A stretch of DNA of 64,000 bases. It comes from Todiramphus chloris collaris. Taxonomy: Eukaryota; Chordata; Aves; Coraciiformes; Alcedinidae. The translations under genes were made by a program, and so were the position numbers. The stretch's first letter is position 1. The number at the start of each line of letters is the position of its first letter. This document shows, piece after piece, positions 36,524 through 48,706 of the stretch. The notes beneath the pieces were generated by a model, which saw only the letters and a program-made list of their open reading frames with translations, was not told where the DNA came from and made no database searches. The DNA lies in contig JANVCC010000073.1 in assembly GCA_025345505.1 (NCBI GenBank), forward strand, positions 8,812,593-8,876,592. Direction: 5' to 3'.

Positions 36524-36566
36524 TCTATTAATTATTTATTAATGTTTTATTAACTATTTATCAATG
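36524..36566. repeat. Imperfect AT-rich tandem repeat
   Basis: Two units of about 20 bp, ctattaattatttattaatg and ttattaactatttatcaatg. Confidence 0.75.
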
Positions 36567-37880
36567 CAACCTTAATAAAAAGCATGTCATGTTTCACAGC
36601 ATCTTTCTGGTTTCCGCATTTACACAACCCTGATGAAACTCTCTCTGCTAGAAGTCAGTAACGCATGAGGGGCAGCCACATTTTATGTGTGCGACGCATA
36701 CTGAATAAAAACACCATCTAAACCCTTTTTCATCTTTAGGGAAGAGGCTAAGGAAAGAATGCATATATAGATATATATTTATACAGGTACAAGCAAATGA
36801 CACTAAAGCCTAAAGGAACACAAAGGCAATAAACCTGCAGGTTGTTTTTCATTCATATTCCTTACAAAGGAATGGAAAATTTGCAGTTGGGAATATCGTG
36901 ACCTGTAGTCTGTCTGGCTTCACACTGAGCCAAGAGCTTACTGAGGGAGGGATTTTGATATGTTGTCATTACTGGCAGGGACATGATAGATAAATTAAGG
37001 GATATACATTTGATTATCATGTTTCATCACTTTAAAAAAAGTCTCATCATCAAAGGGATACCACATCTTCTTTTCTGTAAGAGGAAAAAAAAAAAATGAC
37101 TTCAGTGATTGCCTGATGTCCTCCAAGAGAAAGTTCCTGGTATGAATGTTCAGGCAGGAAACTTCCTATTTATGCAAATGTTTTAGCAGATTTATCACCA
37201 GTGGCTAGTGCCCAGTATATAGTTTTGGAGGAACCATGTGGTGGCATCTGCAATGATGCCTTTGTCATGCTAGCATTTATTTTGCTACTGTACCAAGAAC
37301 TACTAGAAAGCCATGTGGAAATACAGCGCATACATGCTTGAGTTTGCTATTGAAAAGCTTGAGTTTATTCTGCAAAAAGCAACCATTTCCCTGACCATAA
37401 TCTAAACCCACAGAGTTCACTTTGTGGGTTTTATCAATGACAACAAGCAAGATCTCTTTGCCCAACTGGGGAATGGGATACATTCCATATCCTCCCATGG
37501 CAAATTAATACTCCTTTACATATTAACAAGAAAGGGAAGGACAGACAGAAATGATACTCAGTGAAAAGGAATACAGTCATTGATTTAGAAGCCAGTGGGG
37601 GTTGACTATAAACTTTACAACATATGATTTCTCTTCCTACTTCGTTAACTTTCGGAAATCCGCAAAGAAAGTGATAGCAATATGGACATTTTGTTTCTGT
37701 TGATCTTCTCAACAGATTCTGACTTCTGTATACCTCACACTTTTCAATGTATTTTCCTCATACTGTAGCTTTTATCACTAACAACACTCAGATTCTTTGC
37801 TTAGAGCATTTAGAAGACATTAAATATCAAATCATGGTTGATGTATTTATTGCTCAAACCAATCTTGTGTGAGTGAAGAA

Positions 37881-37904
37881 AATGTAACAATGCTTTGTTA
37901 CATT
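37881..37904. repeat. Perfect 10-bp hairpin, 4-nt loop
   Basis: aatgtaacaa, loop tgct, ttgttacatt. Confidence 0.9.
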
Positions 37905-38023
37905 GAGAAGGTACCTCAGCTCAAGACACTGTTTTAGAGGGAGAATAATGAAGCTACACCACATGAACCCACCACTGGATTCCAATTTAAAAAGTCTGAC
38001 ACAATCATGAAAGTACCCATAGT

Positions 38024-38218
38024 CTATACAACAGTGTCTACACTGCCAAATGATTTAGCTTCCTGCTGGGTCCTGAGCCCCAGACGGTCCCTGCTGCGCA
38101 TGTAGTAGCTCATTCCCAAGGCTCCTCTGGGAACCAGGTTAGGTATTTCTCTCCAAGGTGGATCAGGGTAATTTTCTTCGGGGTCCACCTCAGGGACAAT
38201 ATATGGATAAAAACTGTC
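38024..38218 (-). other. Protein-like open segment; candidate alternative last exon
   Basis: On the minus strand, after a possible acceptor (gcctcattcag before GAC), a 64-codon frame in phase 0 runs to TAG. It begins DSFYPYIVPEVDPEENYPDP and ends SFGSVDTVV. The composition (Pro, acidic and aromatic residues, several CpGs) looks more protein-like than most chance frames here. The frame continues upstream to 38233 and is then closed by TGA. An AATAAA lies at 37845-37850 on the same strand, about 175 nt past the stop. Exon 5 of AFF2 ends in phase 0, so splicing into it would be in frame. I recognise no family; it may be a relic or chance. Confidence 0.25.
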
Positions 38219-41200
38219 CTGAATGAGGCTCACGCTGCCCAGGACAGACCTTCAATTCAATCCCAAGTAGGTTTTGTGGCCTGAGCACATGTTCTTGGCA
38301 TTTTCAGGAACACATGGCACAACCCCCTAGAGGCTCCTACTGTAGAAACTCTGGTGTACTGCAGCTAAACAATAGGTCTGTAGCAGCTGTATCCTTGCTC
38401 TTGTCAGGCTTAGGTTATCTATACAAGGGAAGTGCAGGAAGGACATGAGAGGTTCACAGAACACAATTGGCAAAGTAGATTCATACAGTGTAAAAAATTA
38501 AACATGACCTTACGGGAAGCACATGGGAGAGCTCTCTTGACATGCTTTGTATGATGAGACAGAATTAAGAGTTCTGTGGCAAAAGGAGACCTAAGAAACT
38601 GTGAAGTCAAAGGTAGATGCATCCTGCATCTATGACTCCCTCTCTGACCCATGCTGTCTTTGTCTTTGACCATTCCCTAAGCTTTCTAGTGAAAGTCCAG
38701 GAGATGAGCAGAAGTCAGCATTGTCTATCTGACAAGCCACGGGCCTTGAGAGTCCAAAGACAAGCACAAACCGATCAGGAGCAATGACACAGGTAACTTT
38801 GTTCAAGAGAAGCAGAAGGCATCTTCTTTAATTGCAGAATACATGGGGTTTGTTAAGGAGAGGCCATAATAGCTGCATGCGAGGAGATGCTGATCAAAGA
38901 TCTGAAGTTTTTCCAAGCCCATGGGAGGTATTCTTATTTCTATATAACTGCACTTTTGGAGATGGAACACCAGAATGGGTCAGAGTCAATGTCCCACTCA
39001 TCAGGGATGCTCACAGACAGTGGTCTTTCACAGAGCACCAGAGTAATCACGAAGGTAAAATCCTGATCCTCCACACTTACTAATTCTCAACCATGCTGAA
39101 ATCCTACCTGTTTAATACCGCATCCAGATCTGGCTATTCAGACAACACTAGTTTTAGAGTCCTAAAAGTTAATGATACTCCCATAAACATTCAGGTTCCT
39201 GTGGTCACGTGTGCTAAACTCATTTCCAGAAAGCTAAGCAGCCTTCATCTGTCACTCTCAGTAACTGAACTAACGACGTTGTTGCCCAATACACAGTCCT
39301 GCTGTGGACAGTATGGCCAATGTGACAACTCCTGTTCTTGGCAGCCTCTCATCCTCACTGAGGGGCACAGCCATATACCATTGATTTTATTTATTCAAAA
39401 TGATACTTGTTGGTAACCACCTCCAGGGACGGCACAGCTAATTTTCATGAGGGCCTCAAGAGATAGGAAGTATGCATTGAACTGTTAAATACAACATAAT
39501 ATCCTGGCAGTACAACAGTATAATATAAACAAAGGCACAATAAGTAATAAAAAGCTAATTCTTTCAAAAGTTACTAATACCAACATATAATTTCATCTCT
39601 GCAATTTAAAAAACATTGGCAACATTTCTCCAAGTAAAGAAGCAACTGTGTTTTGAAACTATTCTCTGCTGGCACTTGTTTAAGGGAATCTGGTAATTTG
39701 TTCCATCCATCCTGAGATTCACAAGCAAAAAGCATGTCTTGAATTGCCTGTTTTCTCCTCTAAAACTTAGGGTTCACACCAAGAGGAGAGCAGAACTGTA
39801 ATTTACAGTTACAAAACAAGACTGCACCTACCCTGAGGCTCTCCACTGTGCACATTTATACAATACATTACACCATCTCCTTTACGTTGCCAGATGTAAA
39901 CAATTCCTGGTTTTTTTTCATACCAAATACAACAGTGAATTACATAGTCACGTGACAAGACCATATCCACATAATTTATTACAAAATGCATTTAATTTCT
40001 GGAGTCACTTATGCTGAAAAAATAAAATCTCCAAACTCAGTATCAGGCAAAATTAAATTACAAACTACAAAACTTCTTGTTTTGTAGGCTTAGCACGGAA
40101 ACTGTTTTAAGTTTCACATTGTGCACTAAGTTTTGCACCCATGTAACCAGCTTAGAACCCACTCCCTGATGGTACAGTGAAACTGAGTCTGAAATCATCA
40201 GCACTTTGAAAGCACCAACTTATGGCAGAAGACACCAGCATCAGTCTTAAAGCAGGAATATCAATTATCTGAAATACCATATAGAAGGAAATTAAGAAAC
40301 CAAATTAGGCAATTTATTTGAGTTTAAAGCTGAATTCTTTTGCATAAGCCGTGATTTGCTTTCATGAAAACTGGACTCCAAGTTGTTACTCATCAAATAC
40401 AAAGAACTGAAGCTACCACACAATGCTCTACAATACACATTGAAATCTTTCACAAAAGCTGGGGTTTTTTCGCCTTCAAAATCAAGACTCTGCCAGATCT
40501 CTTTTATTTCGCTTACCACACAAGCAGTATTGCAGCATGGGTTTTCCTGAGTGGGTGTGACAGGGCAGCATTTCTTTTTAATGTTGTTTCCCTCTTGGTC
40601 TCACTAATACCTCAACTGTAATGCCATTAAAACAGTGATCTGAGGCTGACACGAAGACAGAGGGAACACCTAGGAAAGTTCAAACCTGCCCTTAGAGAAT
40701 CAGTCCATTTTCATTATTTCTTTTTTTGTCATTTATTTGAGGCTCTCCCTACCAAGTGTCCCAGTTGAAAAGTTCCTTCTCCCTTAGTGTATGCAGAATG
40801 CACTCTCCCCTACAGAGTATGATTATCCTCCCAGTGCCTGCATCAGAGACTGTGAATTTTTGAGGGCATAGACTGTCTCATTTTTTGCCTTATGCAGTGC
40901 CTAGGGTAGTGGAGGAACTTCTGAATATTGGCTGGAAGTTAGGAACAGTGCACGTTGGCTGGAAAATCCTGGGTGGACAACACAGCCAGCTTGATCAGCA
41001 TCCAGCAAGCCCTGATGGACAGAAAACGTCAAACTGAAGCCTGATCATCAAACCCTCTAATTGGCACCCTGCTTTTTTGTAAGGTTAAAAGCTTAGCATG
41101 TTTCAAAAAAAATATACTATGGGTTCTGGGTTGTGAGAGGTAGAGTCCTTGCCGCCTCTCAAACTCAATCCTTTACTTTTCTTCTCTTACAGAAAGACCT

Positions 41201-41898
41201 AAGCAGCCACCTGAAATTCTATCACGTGACCTGGCATTTATTGTAGTAATTTTAGCCTTTGGAAAAGAACAAACATTTCAATCTGGATTTCCTTTTCTTC
41301 ACTTGTGCCTTGAAGCAGGTCTGTTCCTGCATCTGTGTGTCCTGTAAATCATGCCAACAGTCTCCTTTGATCCACTCCTACCAAGCGGTGTAGAAAAAAT
41401 GGATGAATGTTATAGAAGATGTTTTGATACAACATACTCTTTTTTGGCATGTCAGCCTTACCCAAATAAGCCAGTTTAAAGAGTAAAGAAACCCGAAGCC
41501 AAGTATGTTAAGGTCTTTTTTGATGTCTCTTTAAGGTTTCAGAGTATTTCTGGTAGACAGATTCCCACTGTCACATGCAGGCATTTGATTCCTCATTCCC
41601 CAGTTCCTTCTTTCTTACAAAGCTACTGTCTTAGGTCAGAAACAGTAAACAATCAGAACTGCCACTAAGACATAGACAGCTGAGGACGCTTGGTCCCACC
41701 CGGAGAAGTTCCAATGACTGCAATCAGCATGTTCAGACTGTAGCAGATGAATAGATCCTCCTCTCATGCCTGCATGTTTTTAAACCTTCTGACAACAAAT
41801 TACATTGAAACACAGTAACTCCTAAAAACAGGTCTGATAAAGGGCAAAGTCCATAACCTTCTGGTCTCCAAACACTACTTTTTTTTTTTTTCCACATG

Positions 41899-42312
41899 AA
41901 AGCCACTGAATAGGCTGAGAGCCCTGGGGCTGTTCATCCTGGAGAAGAGAAGACTGAGAGGAGATCTTATTCATGTTCACAGATATCTGAAGGGTGTGTG
42001 TCAAGTAGAAGGGGCCAGTCTCTGTTCTGTGATGCCATGTGATAGGACAAGAGGTAATGGTCACAAACTGGAACACATCCAGAAGTTCCACCTCAACATG
42101 AGAAAAAACTTGGATACTGTGAGAGGGACAGAGCCTGGCACAGGCTGCCCAGAGAGGTTGTGGAGTCTCCTCTGGAGACTTTCAAAACCCGTCTGGATCT
42201 GTTCCTGTGTGGCCTGCCCTGGGTGATCCTGCGCTGGTAGGGGGGGTGGACTCGATGGTCTCCAGAGGTCCCTTCCAACCCCTACCATTCTAGGATTCTA
42301 TGATTCTGTGAA
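41899..42312 (+). repeat. CR1 LINE 3' end
   Basis: Clear CR1 tail. It includes ctggggctgttcatcctgga, gaagagaagactgagaggag, gtgataggacaagaggtaat, cacaggctgcccagagaggt and gaggtcccttccaaccccta, and ends attctaggattctatgattctgtg, the octamer-repeat terminus. About 410 bp, 5'-truncated as usual, with low divergence compared with other copies here. Confidence 0.95.
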
Positions 42313-42615
42313 CAGGACACAAAAAGCCACAGCACTAAAATGCAGTAAGACTGTCGCTCCAGCATTAAAAAGTTATATATCTACATTACTAGATGATGAC
42401 ATGTATTATCTTTGTTGCTTCTAGATGGCTAAAAAGGAATAGAAAACTGTTAATTAGTAATGGTTTATCAGGGGTCAATATGAGCAATCTGGAACAAACT
42501 TGGAGCAAGCCCAAAAAAAGACCACCCAGTAGACCCATGGTTGCTAGTTAGCTCTAAGCAGTCAGTGCTGTTGCAGCTCCAGCTGCTGTCAAACACTGAC
42601 AATTACCAGTTATAT

Positions 42616-42739
42616 CTCCTCTCCTCTCCTCTCCTCTCCTCTCCTCTCCTCTCCTCTCCTCTCCTCTCCTCTCCTCTCCTCTCCTCTCCTCTCCTCTCCT
42701 CTCCTCTCCTCTCCTCTCCTCTCCTCTCCTCTCCTCTCC
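42616..42739. repeat. (CTCCT)n pentanucleotide array
   Basis: 124 bases of perfect CTCCT repeats (about 25 units) running straight into the assembly gap. The complementary AGGAG purine strand is the AFF2 sense strand. Confidence 0.98.
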
Positions 42740-42839
42740 NNNNNNNNNNNNNNNNNNNNNNNNNNNNNNNNNNNNNNNNNNNNNNNNNNNNNNNNNNNNN
42801 NNNNNNNNNNNNNNNNNNNNNNNNNNNNNNNNNNNNNNN
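42740..42839. other. Assembly gap of 100 N
   Basis: Exactly 100 N, a common placeholder for a gap of unknown size. Non-repeat sequence resumes at 42840, so the end of the (CTCCT)n array is missing. Confidence 0.98.
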
Positions 42840-44694
42840 GTTCTTTTTGAAGGGTAACGTGCATTATGTGAAAGACACTGTAAAATGACAACGCTGCTGC
42901 AAAGGATGCAGGATGATGCATTTAGCCAAATCCCCAGTCCCAGCCTTTTCAAACAACACAAGCAGTTAGTGTAACACTCCTTAGGGTTCCTGTATCCTTT
43001 CAAACAGGAGAGCTTTCTTGTAGTTTACACTTATCATATTAGAAAAATGGTAATGAGGAGATCATGACAACTTCTTTTAAAAGCAACAATGACTCAATTG
43101 CCAAGGAAAAAAGGAGTGATAACTATTTTCACAGAAAGAAGCCTCCAGTGAACGCCTTACTGTTGAAGCTGTGTTCTTTGCTTTTGTCTGAACTCAGGAA
43201 CGACAAGGGGCTGCTCTTCAAAAAAATCTGAGCGTGGGTTTCCATTTGATTGGTACAACACTCCTTTTTCAGATAAACTGGCAGCTCAGACCTCTTATTA
43301 AAAAGATTAGGGACTCTAGAGGTTAGAAATGATAAAATACTGGAATAAGTACAAAGGGATTAATGGGTTTGATTTAAAAAAAAAAAATCAAAAAAATCAC
43401 CACTGGGAATGTCCTCCTACAAACCAAACACCAAGTGTTTTCTGAGCCTCAGAAGAATATTTGTAAAGGTTACTATATCTTGAGGTACACAAACAACATA
43501 TTCTTTAGCAGGATATGCTCAGGACAAAGAAATTAATGGACTACAAAGCCCAAAGGGGCCTTTAATGCTTAGTGCTTGTGTAGTAAATTCCATAAGAAGA
43601 TCCTCACATGAGATCAGTACCTGTCATTTTCCAGACTGTCTCCAGAGGTGAAATTTGGTCTATGCCTTAAACCACCCACTCAACCAGCAGCAAACACAAT
43701 GAACACTATCCTGTCCGATTCTTTTTCTTCCCATTAGCAACCCATGCAAGTCTCCTAAGTCCACGTGTGTCCATGTTGTTCTAGTTTCACCCTGCAGAGT
43801 ACTAGCAGGCATTATTCCTGCAAACATTTGCACAGACATTGCACAGAAGTTTTGGAACAGAGGAAATAATTAAAGGAGAGCTGTAAACTGTTAAGAACAG
43901 GGCTTCTAGTGACACCAACAGCAGAGCCCTCAGCCTGGGAGCACTGGAAGGCAATACAGCAACACTTGCAGAACGTAGAATAAACAGTGCATGCAGAATG
44001 TTGAACAAACATAAATCCGGGCACTAAGGTCTGAACTTCAGATTCATGTTTGTAGTCAATTTTTATCTCTTGCCTCTGAACAATGGTCAACAATCACCTC
44101 AATGCCTCGAACTAATAAAACCATCTTCCTTTCTAACGCTGACATTTTCTTCAGCTGACTTCTGCAAGGCTGGGTGCCTGTATGACTGCTTTTAAATCAA
44201 AAAGAAAAGTGAGAAATTCCTTGGGGGTGGGGGGGAGGAAATAAAGGAAAAAAAATAAAAAAAGAGGAAAAGCATTCTGGTCAGATTTTCTAGCTAGCCA
44301 AAGAAACTGTTACCCACCTGACATAAACCAATGTGTCAGGATCTACAGTCTAATTAAACAAATGTGACAATTTTACTGTGACAATTTAAAAACACCCAAA
44401 CGCGCCTCCAGTCCGCAGTGTAAATTCTTCTCAAATGTGTATGAAAAGCCATGTACCGTACTGAGAAATTGAAAGGAAAATATATACTCACTAAAAAGGA
44501 CAGTTATAAGCACAATTATAAATATATGGCTAAAATAGACTGGAAGTTCATTAGGTTTCTCAGAACATTAAATTCAACGACATTGTATCTTTAAAGAAAT
44601 GTTAAAAATTCTCTACAGAAACAGATAAGCCACAATATGTAATATAATTTTAAATATCTGATTGAGCCTTGCTTTTGCACAATTATAACACCAA

Positions 44695-44870
44695 TAATTC
44701 CAGCTGAGGACCTCAATGTATTTCGCTAGCAACTAATTTAACTTCACAGCACGATGGCAGTGTGGGTGAAGTTCTATTCCTCATTTCATAGAAGGAGACA
44801 CTGTGGAGCGAAGGGGCATCTCAAGGTTACACAGGAAGATTAAAGGTAGGTTGTTTTAGCTGAGTCTATG
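44695..44870 (+). repeat. MIR-type SINE relic, longest copy
   Basis: The motifs follow the MIR 3' half in order: ccagctgaggacctcaatgt, ctaatttaacttcacagcac, attcctcatttcatagaagg, agacactgtggagcg, tcaaggttacacaggaag. They correspond to the segments ctcaaagcgctttacaaac, cctcacaacacccc, ccccattttacagatg, gaaactgaggcac and aaggtcacacag. Divergence is high but colinearity is convincing. Confidence 0.8.
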
Positions 44871-46689
44871 TATTCAAAAATTTATTGAGAGGATGTTCAT
44901 AGAGATGAGAAGATAGACCATAGCAGTCTTTTATTGGCAAGTGTGAAGTGGTCTGTTTGGAAGACTTTGACAGCTGAAACAATCTCCACAGGTAAGAAGG
45001 AAGACACCTTCAGTAAGAGCTCCATTGACTATGCTGCATGGCAGTCTGAACGCCAACGGCAAGTAGCACCGACATAAATAGCTGTCTCCAATGGCAGCTT
45101 CCAGAGCTATTCTCCCTACAGAATGTAGAATAACTTGAATTTCATACAGATGATGACTGTAAGATTGCCTTCCCATGTTAAGCTGCTTCCACAAACCTCA
45201 TGGAGGTTGGCAAGACTGATAGTCTGTCACCGCATGATTCCTCCAAAGGAAAAGTCCACCTGCTCATCCAGGGGGTCTCAGGAAGAAATACTTCCTGACC
45301 TGTAACGCAGTTGGTGTCTGTATTCTTGCCTTGGAAGAGGAGATTAGAAGCATCTTGGCTTAAATTTAGACTGCAGTACATGAAGAAAATGTCAACAAAT
45401 ATTCCTGGTGTCTGCTGTAACAGAACACTTCCACCCATTTCCTCTGAGAGCAACAATGAGATTCAAAGTTCTGACTTAAGGTTTACTCCAGGTGTCATCT
45501 TTTGTCCTGTTTACTCTCCCTCTAAGAGCACAACAGCAGTGAAGCATCAAAGGTTGCAACATGGTACTTATATTAAAGCAGTGAAACTGAGTATGTCTCA
45601 AGTATTTGGCCTCTTTTTGGTCCTTTTTTTTTAATTTCTCTCAACCAATTTCTTTAGACTGTAATTGGTATGGCCAGCTGAAACTTTAGAGTAGAATTTC
45701 AAAGAGGAGAGCTCTTCAACTCTTTCTGAAGATTTAGTTACATGTTCCAGCCCTGTTTTCCCTTGGACACTGCAAGTCTGCGTAGCCTTTTCCTAGCTCT
45801 GTTTCTCTTAACTAACCACATACAGCAAACATACCCTTCAGGGCCCCCATCAGCTTCTTTGGCAGTGATGACTTAAAAAGAGTCTTCCTACCAGGGCTTG
45901 AAACCCACAACGCTTGCCCTCAGGGCTGCAAAAATGGAGCCCATCCCTTTTGTGAGACATAAAGCCACAGAAGATGCTATAGACTTTGTCATTTCAAACC
46001 AGAATTGTTTCTAAAGGATGCATTCATTTCAGAAAGCCTAACTTGATTTTAATATGTTTTCAATGTCCTCATTCTGTGCCTAAAGCAATTTGTTATGTAG
46101 AATACACATTATTAATCTACTTAAAAGAAAGGTAACGTTGCTAGCAGTTCAAACACTCAATGTCCATATTTAACCATGTTTCATTTTGACAGGACAAGAT
46201 GAAATAACTGAAATGATTAATCTGAAACCAGAGAAATATTGTACTACCTATATTTCAAAACAGGATTAGATTTTTTTTGCGTAGTACTTCGGCAGTAAGA
46301 TGTGTATGTAGAGCATAGGAGCTTCAGATGCCTTTTCTGCTTGACCACACTGCATAGTATGCCAGCAGTTGTTCTTACTGCCCCTTTCTGAATGGGCCGC
46401 AGGACAAACTGAAGTTTGTAACCATGATTTTATACAATATAAAATGGTGCAGCCCATGAGGTCTTTAAGGAAAGATACCTGGTACAGCTAGAGCCAAACA
46501 CTGTTAACAGTGGAGAAGTGTTGAAAGATTTCCATCAAGTATCAGCACTTGGGAGCCAGTTTTGTTCACGGGAACATACAAAATGTCCAAGTTGATCTGA
46601 CATCACAGATTCCTTGGGTCTCGCACTTTCACTCAAAGATAAGGGAGTTACTCTTTATTTACACTGATAAATTGCTGCAGTATAAGAAA

Positions 46690-47114
46690 GACTGCTGGAG
46701 TGGGTCCAGAGAAGGGCAATGAAGCTGGTAAAGGGTCTAGAGAACAAGTCTTATGAGGAGTGTCTGGGGAAGCTGGGGTTGTTTAGTCTGGAGAAAACTA
46801 CCTGAAAGAAGGTTGTAGAGAGGTGGGTGTTGGTCTCTTCTCAGAAGTCACAACTGATAGGACAAGAGGAAATGGCACCAAGTTGAACCAGGGTAGGTTT
46901 AGGTTGGACATTAGGAAAAACTATACCTAAAGGCTTATGAAAGACTGGAACGGGCTACCAAGTGAGGTGGCTGAATTGCCATCCCTGGATGTGTTTAAAA
47001 GCCATCTAGATATGGTGCTCAAGGATATGGTGTAGTAGTGGCCCTGGTAGAATTAGATAATGGTTGGTCTTGATGATCTTAAAGGTCTTTTCCAGTCACA
47101 GTGATTCTGTGATG
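46690..47114 (+). repeat. CR1 LINE 3' end
   Basis: Contains ctgctggagtgggtccagag, aagctggggttgtttagtct, ctgataggacaagaggaaat, ggttggacattaggaaaaac, tggtcttgatgatcttaaag and the terminus gtgattctgtgatg. More diverged than the copy at 41899. Confidence 0.95.
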
Positions 47115-48391
47115 AAAAGGGACAGGAAGTCAGGTCCCATGGGTTTGCAAATCTGGAGTAGGAATCTTGGTTTCATGATCCCCTCCACTCAAATACAAGA
47201 CTCCATTAACTCATTTTCCCACATTTGTCTCTTTCACTTCCAGTTATTTCTGGAATGAAAAAACTTAAAGGTATTTTAAAAAGTAATTATGTGAAGTCAC
47301 CGAAACTTTTAAATGCCATACAGGGTGCACCTGATCTTCCACAGAAGTTGCAAAAATCATCTTTTCCTCCAGGACAATCACTTTCCTGAATAACTTTCTT
47401 GTTTGAACTGTCTTTAAAAATATTACTTTGTATATTCTCATCAAGTATCATAACAGAGTACTTAACCAGAATGAGGATGCTGAGCATGTAACAGGCTGCA
47501 ATACGTAGTGGATCATTTCTGAGGTGATTGTCAGTGAGGAAGAGAAACTAAAAGTGGTTGTGCAAAAGAGATGCTGAAGGGCTTGGAAAACAGGTAAGAA
47601 TTAGCATTTTTTTCATTTAGTAAATCATTTCTGATGAGAGTGCTTTCATTCTCTTCAGGGGCAGTAATATGTGTCTGAACTCTTGTGATGTCAACTCACT
47701 TTACAGTAATTCTAGTAGCAATGGAAAATTTGCAAATGACAGCAGAATTCTACAATACTACTGAAATCACCAATATTTCAGTTCAGCAATACAAAAATGT
47801 ATGTTAAAATATTACGGTTAAGGATGTAAAAACCCCCAGAATTAAATAGTGAATTTGAAATAGGTGCACTGCAATCTCTTTTTTCCTGAATACCTTTTGT
47901 AATCTTTTTTTATTGTTACAGTGTAGACAGGTGGCAATAGACCCACACAGTGATCAGATTTTACATTTCAAAGTTCTTTGCTACATAATTTCTTTAATAC
48001 TACTAGGAAAATAAAACCTTTATTTGATAAATGTGTCTGCAGGCTGGAATCAGACCTTGCTTGTCTGTCCTGACAAAGGTCTAATCTTTTGCTGCCTTAC
48101 ATCTTGAAGAGGCATTTATCCCTGTAACAGGCAGGTGTGAAACACCACCTTTCGAATACAGGAAACACTGCACACCCACATGCATTTGTCAGATCAGACA
48201 GTCAACCTTTTCTCCCCGTCACCTCCCCAACAGCATGAAGTCTGCTTTGCGTTGATCTGGCAGCACAAAGCAGATTTATAGTGTATATCTGCTCCTCTCA
48301 TATCTAACCTGTGCCATGACAGCAGTAAAACAGTGGCCCACAAAACCAACCACATAAGCTAAGTGCTTGAACGTTGACTCATGTCAACTTG

Positions 48392-48706
48392 CTACTCAAC
48401 TAGTCTAAAAGTTAGCCCTGAGTTTTCTACATTTTGTACCTTCGAGTTAACATAGACAGCTTTGGGATAATGCTCCTGAGGTCCCCTTCTCATGGGTGGT
48501 ACCATGATGTTGTCACCGTAAAAGGTGAATAGCCAAAAACTTGAATAATTCTCTTCTGTGTTCAGGTGGAACTCCCAGTGGCCAAGGTGAGCCCCCGTGG
48601 TAAGGTTTTGCTCTAGACCGTGAAGACCTAAGGCTGCATTTCCCAACTCCCAAAGAGGCTTTTCTACTTCAAGCCTACAATCTACACCAGGCTGTCTTCG
48701 AGTGAC
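48392..48706 (-). other. Protein-like open segment within AFF2 intron 5
   Basis: A minus-strand frame of 104 codons open from about 48706 to a TAG at 48392. The middle reads LGHWEFHLNTEENYSSFWLF then TFYGDNIMVPP, and several CpGs are kept. A possible donor AAG|gtacaa lies after KAVYVNSK (plus position about 48443). The upstream acceptor is poor. On the opposite strand, 48566-48586 is a 21-nt segment between a strong acceptor (ctcttctgtgttcag) and a donor (AAG|gtgagc). I recognise no family. It is either a relic coding segment or chance. Confidence 0.2.

Noticed and set aside
45200..45320. Minus-strand resemblance to a reptilian LINE tail (ggtcaggaagtatttcttcc)
   Set aside because: Only a short motif matches and the terminal repeat is missing. 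It is too weak to call, although if real it would be a sense-orientation element.
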